Of a DNA stretch of 11,113 nt, positions 5,585 through 11,113 are shown piece after piece; the first letter of the stretch is position 1; each line of letters starts with the position of its first letter. A program made the position numbers and the translations under genes. The stretch is taken from NCBI GenBank assembly GCA_030039615.1, contig JASHVF010000289.1, positions 1 to 11,113 of the forward strand. Direction: 5' to 3'. The notes below the pieces were generated by a model. The model was not told where the DNA came from and did no database searches. It saw only the letters and a list, made by a program, of their open reading frames with translations. The DNA comes from Gammaproteobacteria bacterium. GTDB lineage: Bacteria > Pseudomonadota > Gammaproteobacteria > Steroidobacterales > Steroidobacteraceae.

Positions 5585-7720
5585 TCAGCCCGGCTGGTAG
5601 CCCCTGACCCCGGTGCGCCACAGCAGGAACGCGTAGGTGTCGGCCGCCTCGCGGTCCTGCTGCGCGCGCGTCGAGCCGACGCCGTGACCGGCATCGAAAT
5701 CGACCCGCAGCAGGATCGGCTTGCCGGAGCTCGACGCCGCCTGCAGCCGCGCCGCCATCTTCGCCGCGTGAAACGGTGCGACGCGCGGATCCGTGACCCC
5801 GGTCGTGAGCAACACCGCCGGGTAAGCGACGCCGTCCTGCACCGCCTGATAGCTGTCGATGAGCTTCAGCGCCCGATAGCCCGCCGGCTCGCTGATCGCG
5901 CCCCACTCCGGCTCCTCGCCATAGCCGTTCTGCTCGGCCACGTAGCGCAGGGGGTTCGACCAGCCGACTCCGTCGATCACGGCGGCGAACAGCTCGGGAC
6001 GCTCGGTGAGCGCGCGTCCGACCGTGATGCCGCCCGCCGAGCGGCCACCGATCGCCAGTCTCTCGGGCGCGCTGTACCGCTGCGCGCACAACTCCTGGCA
6101 CACGTCGATGAGGTCGCGCCAGGTGTTGGGCTTGTTCATCAGCTGACCGGCCTTGTGCCACTCGCGCCCGTACTCGCCGCCGCCGCGCACCGCGGCGTAG
6201 CCGACCACGAAGCCGGCATCGATCAGCGCCAGGGTGCGCGGATTGAAGCTCGGCGTGTAGCCGGTGGAGCCGTACGAGCCATAGGCGCAGATCCATGCCG
6301 GCGTCTGGCCGTCGCGCTTAAGCCCCTTGCGGTAGATGAGCGAGTAAGGCACGCGCGTGCCGTCGCGCACGGTCGCGAAACGCCGCTCGCTCGTATAGCC
6401 ACTGACGTCGATCGCCGGAGGCGGCGTGAGGCCGGTGGGCGCCACCTTGCCGCGCGCGTCCACCGACCAGATATCGGCGGGTGCGAGCCAGCCGGTGAAG
6501 GAGAACAGCGCGCCGTCCTCGGTCGGATCGGCGGCTAGCGCGCTCAGCGTGCCGTCGAAGGGCAGCGCGACGTCGACCGCCTCGCCATCGCGCGACAGGC
6601 GCTTCAGCCCCGCGATGCCGCCGTCCGTCATGCGCAGATACAGCCCGTCGCGGGCGCGCGCGAAGTCCTCGATGACCAGCTGGCCCTGCGGCAGTACCTC
6701 GGTGGCCCCCGCTACCGCGGGCGCGCTGACCGGCGCCTGCAATATGCGCCCGCGCGGGTGGTCCCTGTTGGCGAGCAGATAGAGCGTGTCACCGTCGATC
6801 GTGACGTCGGTGACCTCGTCCTCGAACTCCGCGACGGGCTGCCAGCGCGCGCGGTTGGCGAGGGCGTCCGCGACCGGTGCGATCAGCAGGCGTACCTCGC
6901 GGCGCACGTCCGCGAGCACCAGCAGCGCGTGGCGCGAGCCCTGGAAAGTCACCACTGCCGGCGCCTGGATCTTCTCGTATCGCACGCGCGGATCGAGTCC
7001 GCGCTTCATCAGGATGGGATCGGAGGCGGGGTCGCTGCCGAGCCGATGAAAGCGCGCCTGGCTGTCGAGGTAGCGCTCGGGCGTGTCGACCCTGCCGGTG
7101 AGCTGGTTGTAGAAGAAGCCGCTGCCGTCGTCGAGCCACGCGGGATGCGCGCCCTCGGTATTGGCAATGCGCTCGGGCAGGTCGACGCCATCCGCCACCG
7201 TGAGGATGTGCAGCACCGAGTCCTCGCTGCCGTCCCTGGAGAGTCCGTACACCAGGTGCGAGCCGTCGGGAGACGGCGACCACCAGTCGAGCGACATGTG
7301 GCTGGTGGCGCTGCTGAGTGCGGTGGGATCGATCAGCACGCGCCTGACGCCGCGCTCCTCGACCAACAGGCGATAGTTGTCGGCGCTCGCGGGACGCTGC
7401 TCGAAGAACAGCTTGCCACCGGCGCGCTCGGCCTGCCGCGTAAGCGCCGCATCTCCCGAGAGCCGCTCGATGCGCGTCAGCAACGCAGCCCTGCCGGGGA
7501 TCGCATCCAGCACGGCACGTGTGTGCGCGTCCTGTGCCTCGAGGAACGGCAGCCAGTCCGGCTCCTGGTCGTTCTCCATCCAGCGGTACGGATCGCGCAG
7601 CGTCTCGCCGAAGTAGCTGTCGCTCACGACCGCGATGCGCGCCACCGGCGCGGGCGGTACCGCGGACGGGGCCGCCGCCACGGCAAGCGCCAGGGGCTCA
7701 CGACGATTGATGGCGGTCAT
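5585..7720 (-). CDS. S9-family prolyl oligopeptidase / oligopeptidase B-like serine peptidase
   Basis: A 711-residue S9A-type peptidase that cleaves short peptides. An N-terminal segment (YFGETLRDPYRWMEND, residues 36-51) is typical of the family. A seven-bladed propeller covers about 85-440, and an alpha/beta hydrolase domain about 445-711. The catalytic triad is S561 (GGRSAGG), D644 (GVTDPRV) and H679 (DAGHG). The RSAGG elbow is closer to oligopeptidase B than to the SNGG of classical prolyl oligopeptidases. Residues 1-27 contain a twin Arg (NRREPLALAVAAA) followed by an Ala/Pro stretch, a weak Tat-like signal, so export is possible but unproven. The ATG (7718-7720) has only a weak AAGG upstream. 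It lies 22 nt after the anti-sigma gene and 13 nt before the PhnD-like gene. Confidence 0.92.
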   Translation of the reverse strand: MTAINRREPLALAVAAAPSAVPPAPVARIAVVSDSYFGETLRDPYRWMENDQEPDWLPFLEAQDAHTRAVLDAIPGRAALLTRIERLSGDAALTRQAERAGGKLFFEQRPASADNYRLLVEERGVRRVLIDPTALSSATSHMSLDWWSPSPDGSHLVYGLSRDGSEDSVLHILTVADGVDLPERIANTEGAHPAWLDDGSGFFYNQLTGRVDTPERYLDSQARFHRLGSDPASDPILMKRGLDPRVRYEKIQAPAVVTFQGSRHALLVLADVRREVRLLIAPVADALANRARWQPVAEFEDEVTDVTIDGDTLYLLANRDHPRGRILQAPVSAPAVAGATEVLPQGQLVIEDFARARDGLYLRMTDGGIAGLKRLSRDGEAVDVALPFDGTLSALAADPTEDGALFSFTGWLAPADIWSVDARGKVAPTGLTPPPAIDVSGYTSERRFATVRDGTRVPYSLIYRKGLKRDGQTPAWICAYGSYGSTGYTPSFNPRTLALIDAGFVVGYAAVRGGGEYGREWHKAGQLMNKPNTWRDLIDVCQELCAQRYSAPERLAIGGRSAGGITVGRALTERPELFAAVIDGVGWSNPLRYVAEQNGYGEEPEWGAISEPAGYRALKLIDSYQAVQDGVAYPAVLLTTGVTDPRVAPFHAAKMAARLQAASSSGKPILLRVDFDAGHGVGSTRAQQDREAADTYAFLLWRTGVRGYQPG

Positions 7721-7742
7721 GCGGGCCCTTCGCTGGTCAGAG

Positions 7743-8426
7743 TCAGTGGGCAGCGGGTTCCGGCAGCCAGCGCACCTGCTGGCGCAGCTCGCCGGCGACG
7801 TCGTCTACGGGCGTCTTGCCGCGCGCCAGCACCGCGATGCTGCCATCGCCGGCCGGCACGATCACCCCGGTCATGCCTCCCTCGTGGAAGTCATCGGGCG
7901 CCGTCAGGTGCTCGTGGCGCAGGATCAACACCGTCACCGGACCGCGATTGGTCTGCACGACGAGGTGCGGCACGTAGTGCCCGCGGAACCAGCAGCTCTG
8001 CGCATAGACGATTCTGTTGGAAGTGAGGTCGAGGCCGATGCCGGAGTTCCTCAGCGAGTGGTCGAGTGCGGCGGGGCTGACCTGCAGGGTGCCCAGCCAG
8101 CTGTCCGGCTCGCCCTTGACGTGTGCCACGACTTCGCGCGCCAGCGCATCCGTCGGGCGCAGCAGCCAGACGCCGAGCCCCGCCGCCATCGCGAGCGCCA
8201 GCGAGGCGGCGAGCGCGTACTCGCGCCACACGGTCTTGCTGCGCTGCGGCTGCGCGGCGCGGATCTCGGGCGGCTCGGCCAGCGCGCGGCGGATATCGGC
8301 GTTGAGGCGGCGCATCTCCTCGTGGAACGCGTGGCAGCCGGGACAGCCTCGCAGGTGCTCCTCGAGGTCCCGCCCGGCCGAATCGGGGTCGGCGCCGAGC
8401 AGCAGCCGCACGTCCTCGCAGATCAT
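7743..8426 (-). CDS. Zinc-finger transmembrane anti-sigma factor (DUF3379-like)
   Basis: A 227-residue single-pass membrane protein. The N-terminal cytosolic part carries a ZAS-type zinc site: C3, then H24-x3-C28-x2-C31 (EEHLRGCPGC). Together with the following helix it would grip the sigma factor. A membrane helix lies at about 70-90 (ALAASLALAMAAGLGVWLL). The C-terminal extracytoplasmic part (about 92-227) contains SCWFRGHYVPHLVVQT, PVTVLILRHEHL and GVIVPAGDGSIAVLA, which resemble DUF3379 proteins that neighbour ECF sigma genes in gammaproteobacteria. This part is the likely stress-sensing domain, and it holds one Cys (C145) and several His. The start ATG overlaps the sigma stop (ATGA, 8423-8426). 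An in-frame upstream start would lie wholly inside the sigma gene and is rejected. Confidence 0.87.
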   Translation of the reverse strand: MICEDVRLLLGADPDSAGRDLEEHLRGCPGCHAFHEEMRRLNADIRRALAEPPEIRAAQPQRSKTVWREYALAASLALAMAAGLGVWLLRPTDALAREVVAHVKGEPDSWLGTLQVSPAALDHSLRNSGIGLDLTSNRIVYAQSCWFRGHYVPHLVVQTNRGPVTVLILRHEHLTAPDDFHEGGMTGVIVPAGDGSIAVLARGKTPVDDVAGELRQQVRWLPEPAAH

Positions 8427-9001
8427 GCCGGCTCCTCGCGCGGCGCGGCCTCGGCGGCCGGACCGGCGGCGCACAGGTCACGCAGCTTCCGGCGCGCGCG
8501 GAACAGCCGCGTCAGCACCGCGGTAGCGGTGAGCTCGAGCTCGCGCGCTATTTCCTCCGTCGAGAAGCCGCCCAGCACCTGCATGACGAGCGGCTCGCGG
8601 TATTCGATCGGCAGCTTCATGATGCCGTAGCGCAGCGCCAGCAGCCCGGGGTCGGTCGCGGCGCTGGCGGCGTTGTCGGCGATATCGACTGCATCATCGA
8701 GGCACACGAGCTCCAGGCGCTTGCGTTCGTACAGCCGCGCATGCTCGCGCCTGACGATCGTCAGCAGCCAGGCACGGGCCGCGGCCGGGTCCTTGAGAGC
8801 GTCCCGCGAACGCCAGGCGCGCAGCAGCGCCTCCTGCACGATGTCCTCGGCAATCGACCGGTCACGTGCCAGCCATTGCGCGAAGCGCAGCAGATCCGGC
8901 CGCAGCGACTCGAACAGTTGCGTGAGGCCCGCGCCCGCGGGCGCTCTGCGCAGCCGCTCACTAATAGACGAGACCGGGGATTGCGACGGCAGATTGCGCA
9001 T
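8423..9001 (-). CDS. ECF-type (sigma-70 group IV) RNA polymerase sigma factor
   Basis: A 192-residue two-domain sigma factor. Region 2 is at about 25-90 (LFESLRPDLLRFAQWLARD, RSIAEDIVQEALLRAWRSRD, RAWLLTIVRREHARLYERKR). Region 4 is at about 125-175 (IMKLPIEYREPLVMQVLGG, FSTEEIARELELTATAVLTR, LFRARRKLRD), including the helix-turn-helix that reads the -35 element. It is translationally coupled to its cognate zinc-finger anti-sigma factor. I set the start at ATG 8999-9001. A longer frame up to 9061 reads an unlike-sigma sequence (MPLAPCTAHII), and the perfect TATAAT at 9030-9035 would fall inside it. No strong Shine-Dalgarno precedes the chosen start. It heads the five-gene minus-strand cluster and probably controls it and possibly the divergent doxX/bufferin side; the regulon is inferred. 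Confidence 0.9.
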   Translation of the reverse strand: MRNLPSQSPVSSISERLRRAPAGAGLTQLFESLRPDLLRFAQWLARDRSIAEDIVQEALLRAWRSRDALKDPAAARAWLLTIVRREHARLYERKRLELVCLDDAVDIADNAASAATDPGLLALRYGIMKLPIEYREPLVMQVLGGFSTEEIARELELTATAVLTRLFRARRKLRDLCAAGPAAEAAPREEPA

Positions 9002-9029
9002 GGACCCAGGGGCCGTGAGAACCGCGGCG

Positions 9030-9035
9030 ATTATA
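9030..9035 (-). promoter_or_regulatory. Candidate -10 element upstream of the ECF sigma gene
   Basis: On the minus strand this is a perfect TATAAT, ending 28 nt before the chosen sigma start codon. The nearest -35-like hexamer, TTGCCA (9056-9061), is 20 bp away, longer than the usual 16-19 bp, so it may be weak or need an activator. The rest of the 116-nt divergent intergenic region (9002-9117) holds the ribosome site of doxX. I see no clear ECF-type -35/-10 pair in either direction. Confidence 0.35.
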
Positions 9036-9117
9036 TGTGCGGTGCACGGCGCCAGTGGCAATATCGGGTCAGTGCGCCCGGTCTTTACGCTGAAACACCC
9101 GCTGCACAGGAGTCACT

Positions 9118-9600
9118 GTGAAACACCTCGTCCGCTGGCTCATCGACTGGCCCGAAAGCGTCGCCGGCTACCTCAGCTGGCTCGCGCCGCTGTTTGCCCG
9201 CATCACCGTCGGCTGGGTGTTCCTGTGGAGCGGCTGGGGCAAGCTCAACGACCTGCCCACCGTTACCGAGAACTTCGTCGGCTGGGGCATCCCCTTCCCG
9301 CAGCTCCTGTCGCCGTTCGTGTCGGGAGTTGAGTTCTTCGGCGGGTTGTTCCTGCTCGCCGGGCTCCTCAGCCGCATCTCCGCCGGTGCACTGGGCATCA
9401 CCATGATCGTCGCCATCCGCTCGGCCAAATGGGGCGACGTGGATTCGCTCGAGACGCTGCTCGGATTCGACGAGTTCGAGTACCTGGCGCTGTTCCTGTG
9501 GATCGCGATCGCCGGACCCGGACCGCTGTCGGTCGATCACTGGCTGCAGCAGCGCTTCGGCCTGCGGGGAGCGCGGTCCGGCGCAGCAGCGGGTGCATAA
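9118..9600 (+). CDS. DoxX-family inner-membrane protein
   Basis: A 160-residue membrane protein with four likely transmembrane helices, around residues 18-43 (SWLAPLFARITVGWVFLWSG), 60-85 (GVEFFGGLFLLAGLLSRI), 87-101 and 122-140 (YLALFLWIAIAGPGPLSVDH). The motifs R-x-x-x-GWVFLWSGWGKL near the first helix and GPGPLSVDHW at the end are typical of DoxX. The GTG start at 9118 is preceded by AGGAG (9108-9112), five bases away. DoxX proteins are often found with bufferin/DUF2282 peptide genes (for example GigT in the gold-induced gig operon of Cupriavidus), matching the Cys-rich peptide gene downstream. It is divergent from the ECF sigma gene. The biochemical role is unsettled; a quinone- or redox-linked membrane function is usually proposed. 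Confidence 0.88.
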   Translation: MKHLVRWLIDWPESVAGYLSWLAPLFARITVGWVFLWSGWGKLNDLPTVTENFVGWGIPFPQLLSPFVSGVEFFGGLFLLAGLLSRISAGALGITMIVAIRSAKWGDVDSLETLLGFDEFEYLALFLWIAIAGPGPLSVDHWLQQRFGLRGARSGAAAGA

Positions 9601-9628
9601 AACCGCCGGGCGTAAGAAAATAACCAAC

Positions 9629-9660
9629 GCCCCGGTCTGCTCACGTGACCGGGGCTTTCT
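9629..9660 (+). terminator. Intrinsic terminator between doxX and the bufferin-like gene
   Basis: The arms 9629-9637 (GCCCCGGTC) and 9647-9655 (GACCGGGGC) form a 9-bp perfect GC-rich stem with a 9-nt loop, followed by TTTCT. A second pair, CCGGGC (9606-9611) with GCCCGG (9661-9666), could close an outer stem around it and might compete with or modulate termination. The next gene starts 47 nt later, so it needs either its own promoter or read-through. Confidence 0.8.
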
Positions 9661-9706
9661 GCCCGGTAAGTTCAACGCGTATTCACAACACCTGAGGACC
9701 ATCAAA

Positions 9707-9985
9707 ATGAGCAAGAACAGCACCGGCGTCGCTCTCGCGACCGCAGCGGCCATGCTCTTCGGCTTCGCGGGCGCCGCCTCTGCGGCGGACGCTCCTGCGG
9801 CGGCCGCACCGGCCACGATCCATTGCCATGGCGTCAATGCCTGCAAGGGACAGTCGGCCTGCAAGAGCGCGAACAACGCCTGCAAGGGACAGAACTCCTG
9901 CAAGGGCAAGGGCTTCCTCGAGATGACCAAGTCCGACTGCAAGGATGCCAAGGCCAAGATGAAGGCAGACTCGGGCGCCAAGTAA
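9707..9985 (+). CDS. Small secreted Cys-rich peptide, BufA2-like bufferin
   Basis: A 92-residue preprotein. A Sec signal peptide covers residues 1-27 (hydrophobic GVALATAAAMLFGFAGA, cleavage near ASA-AD), followed by an Ala/Pro linker and a Cys/Lys/Gly-rich body. Cys lie at 40, 46, 52, 59, 65 and 78, mostly in repeats of the form CKGQ-x-x-C (CHGVNACKGQSACKS, NNACKGQNSCKGKGF). This matches my memory of the BufA2 bufferin-type metallophores: periplasmic copper-binding peptides whose Cys are turned into thiooxazoles by an MNIO (DUF692) enzyme with a partner protein. Neither enzyme gene lies in this window. The start ATG 9707 has GAGGA (9694-9698) upstream. The gene is isolated by terminators on both sides. 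Function is inferred from family resemblance; metal binding is not proven. Confidence 0.85.
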   Translation: MSKNSTGVALATAAAMLFGFAGAASAADAPAAAAPATIHCHGVNACKGQSACKSANNACKGQNSCKGKGFLEMTKSDCKDAKAKMKADSGAK

Positions 9986-9986
9986 G

Positions 9987-10003
9987 GGCGGCCGTTGGCC
10001 GCC
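9987..10003 (+). other. Small 3' hairpin after the bufferin-like gene
   Basis: GGCGGCC (9987-9993) and GGCCGCC (9997-10003) pair perfectly around GTT, starting one base after the stop codon. There is no T-run after it. It may protect the mRNA 3' end or be incidental in GC-rich DNA. The main terminator follows at 10035. Confidence 0.4.
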
Positions 10004-10034
10004 GGCCGCGGCAGCTTGCGGCGTGCGGTCCGAG

Positions 10035-10085
10035 CCCCGGCGCGGCAGGGCGTAACCGGCCCGACCGCGCCGGGGTTCTTTATTT
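10035..10085 (+). terminator. Intrinsic terminator of the bufferin-like gene
   Basis: An 11-bp perfect stem (10035-10045 with 10065-10075; CCCCGGCGCGG and its complement) has a 19-nt loop that can itself pair (GGGC/GCCC). It is followed by TTCTTTATTT. The T-rich tail overlaps the end and TAA stop codon (10080-10082) of the convergent carbonic anhydrase gene. On the minus strand no T-tract follows, so it serves the plus strand mainly. Confidence 0.82.
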
Positions 10086-10706
10086 CGGGGACCCGGGCAG
10101 GCCGTCGAAGAAGTCCACCACGCCCCTCTCCAGCGAATACTCGGCGCCCACCACCAGCAGGCCGTCCTTCTCGATCAGCTGCTCGAGCACCTCGGAGCCG
10201 TGGCGCAGGTGATCGGCGGACATGCGGATGTTGGCCCGCACCGCCTGCTGCACCAGCGCGTCGCGCCCGCCGGTGGAGCCGGCTTCGAGCAGTCCTTCGA
10301 CGGCCGGACGGATGCGATTGACGATCGAGCGCAGGTTCGGCGACTGATCCCTGCTCGGACGAGTGAGCTGGTCGAGCGTCGCGTGGATCGCGCCGCAGTT
10401 GGAATGGCCGAGCACTACCACCAGGCGCGTGCCGAACGCCTCGGCCGCGAACTCGACGCTGCCAATCTGCGAAGGCGCGACGATGTTGCCGGCCACGCGG
10501 ATCACGAACAGGTCGCCGAGCCCCTGGTCGAAAACGATCTCCGCCGGCACACGCGCATCGGAGCACCCGAGAATGATGGCAAGCGGCTCCTGCCCGGCCG
10601 GCAGCTCGCGCCGCCGTGCACGCGCCGGGCCCGCCTCGCCGAGCTCGGCGACGAAGCGGCGGTTGCCGTCGCGGAGCGCAGCAAGGGCGGTCAATGCGGG
10701 TGTCAT
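10080..10706 (-). CDS. Beta-class carbonic anhydrase
   Basis: A 208-residue zinc enzyme interconverting CO2 and bicarbonate, probably cytosolic. The beta-class signature is complete: C48-S-D50-A-R52 (CSDARVP), then H101 and C104 (LGHSNCGAI), giving the Cys-His-Cys zinc site and the Asp-Arg dyad. RVAGNIVAP and the start LRDGNRRFV are also typical. I chose ATG 10704-10706 because family homology begins there (MTPALTALAALRDGN). A GTG at 10749-10751 would add 15 unusual residues but lies just 14 nt after the hrpB stop, so it cannot be excluded. There is no signal peptide. It follows hrpB on the same strand and may be co-transcribed; no functional link is apparent. Confidence 0.93.
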   Translation of the reverse strand: MTPALTALAALRDGNRRFVAELGEAGPARARRRELPAGQEPLAIILGCSDARVPAEIVFDQGLGDLFVIRVAGNIVAPSQIGSVEFAAEAFGTRLVVVLGHSNCGAIHATLDQLTRPSRDQSPNLRSIVNRIRPAVEGLLEAGSTGGRDALVQQAVRANIRMSADHLRHGSEVLEQLIEKDGLLVVGAEYSLERGVVDFFDGLPGSPK

Positions 10707-10765
10707 CGGCGCCACCGTACCGGGCGGCGCGACCGTTGCCAACCTCGACACACGTGACCGCAGCC

Positions 10766-11113
10766 TCAGGTCCGCCGCCGCACGCCCCGGGTGGGTTGTG
10801 CCGCGAGCGGGTCCTCCGGCCAGTAGTGCCTGGGATAGCGGCCGCGCAGGTCCTTGCGCACCTCGTGGTAGGCGCCCCGCCAGAAGCTCGCCAGGTCGCG
10901 CGTCACCTGCACCGGGCGCTGCGCCGGCGACAGCAGCCGCATCGTGACCGGCACACGGCCGCGATCGATGCGCGGCGTCTGCGCGAGACCGAATACCTCT
11001 TGCAGGCGCACCGCCACCGCCGGCGCGTCCTCGCCCTGGTAGTCGACGCGCACGCGCGAACCGCTCGGCATGAGGAGCTCCGCCGGAGCACGCTCATCGA
11101 GCGAGCGCTGCTG
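10766..11113 (-). CDS. hrpB: ATP-dependent helicase HrpB, C-terminal end (partial)
   Basis: The last 115 codons of a gene that starts beyond the right edge. The frame is open to the window end (…LDERAPAELLMPSGSRVRVDY) and carries the characteristic HrpB tail: AVRLQEVFGLAQTPRIDRG, LLSPAQRPVQVTRDLASFW, then VRKDLRGRYPRHYWPEDPL and a short Arg-rich end. This C-terminal domain separates HrpB from the related HrpA. HrpB is a DEAH-box (DExH) superfamily 2 helicase of poorly defined cellular role. The helicase core motifs are outside the window. The inner ATG at 11069-11071 is not a start. Confidence 0.95.
   Translation of the reverse strand, partial: QQRSLDERAPAELLMPSGSRVRVDYQGEDAPAVAVRLQEVFGLAQTPRIDRGRVPVTMRLLSPAQRPVQVTRDLASFWRGAYHEVRKDLRGRYPRHYWPEDPLAAQPTRGVRRRT

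Noticed and set aside
9030..9061. Full TTGCCA-TATAAT sigma-70 promoter for the sigma gene
   Set aside because: The spacer is 20 bp, outside the usual range. Only the -10 element was kept, at low confidence.
9085..10566. Long minus-strand frame across doxX, the bufferin-like gene and the carbonic anhydrase
   Set aside because: It runs through two terminators and is antisense or out of frame to three recognisable genes. Its composition is shadow-like.

Overview
This is a GC-rich proteobacterial chromosome segment, most likely from a gammaproteobacterium. I place it there because the end of rpoD lies beside a tRNA-Ile2(CAU) gene, the same neighbourhood as rpoD-ileX in E. coli and Pseudomonas, and because the window also carries an HrpB helicase and an ECF sigma / DUF3379-like anti-sigma pair. 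The family within Gammaproteobacteria cannot be fixed from this window.

Layout. (1) 1-90: C-terminus of RpoD. (2) 180-1267, minus strand: a three-gene unit of a beta-class glutathione S-transferase, a 68-residue unknown protein and a DUF4404-like small protein. (3) 1392-1710: a tRNA-Ile(CAU) gene split in its anticodon loop by a 246-nt group I intron related to the Azoarcus tRNA-Ile intron (IC3 type). A second copy of the tRNA 3' end (42 bp) follows 61 bp downstream and looks like an integration or recombination scar. (4) 1826-2206: a stand-alone response-regulator receiver, read toward a large sensor kinase on the other strand.

(5) 2234-9001, minus strand: five tightly packed genes, in transcription order an ECF sigma factor, a zinc-finger anti-sigma factor, an S9 prolyl-oligopeptidase-type peptidase, a PhnD-like periplasmic binding protein and a GAF/PAS/HisKA_3 sensor kinase. 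Start and stop codons overlap at both ends of the set, and the inner gaps are 22 and 13 nt. It looks like one operon joining two signalling systems, with a secretable ligand-binding protein just before the kinase.

(6) 9118-9985, plus strand, divergent from the sigma gene: a DoxX membrane protein and a small secreted Cys-rich peptide resembling BufA2-type bufferins (copper-handling peptides), separated by a strong intrinsic terminator. The MNIO (DUF692) modifying enzyme and its partner, usual for this family, are absent from the window. (7) 10080-11113, minus strand: a beta-carbonic anhydrase and the C-terminus of the ATP-dependent helicase HrpB, which continues past the window end.

The most noteworthy items are the intron-bearing tRNA with its 3' duplication, the mixed ECF/two-component operon, and the bufferin-like peptide without its modifying enzymes.
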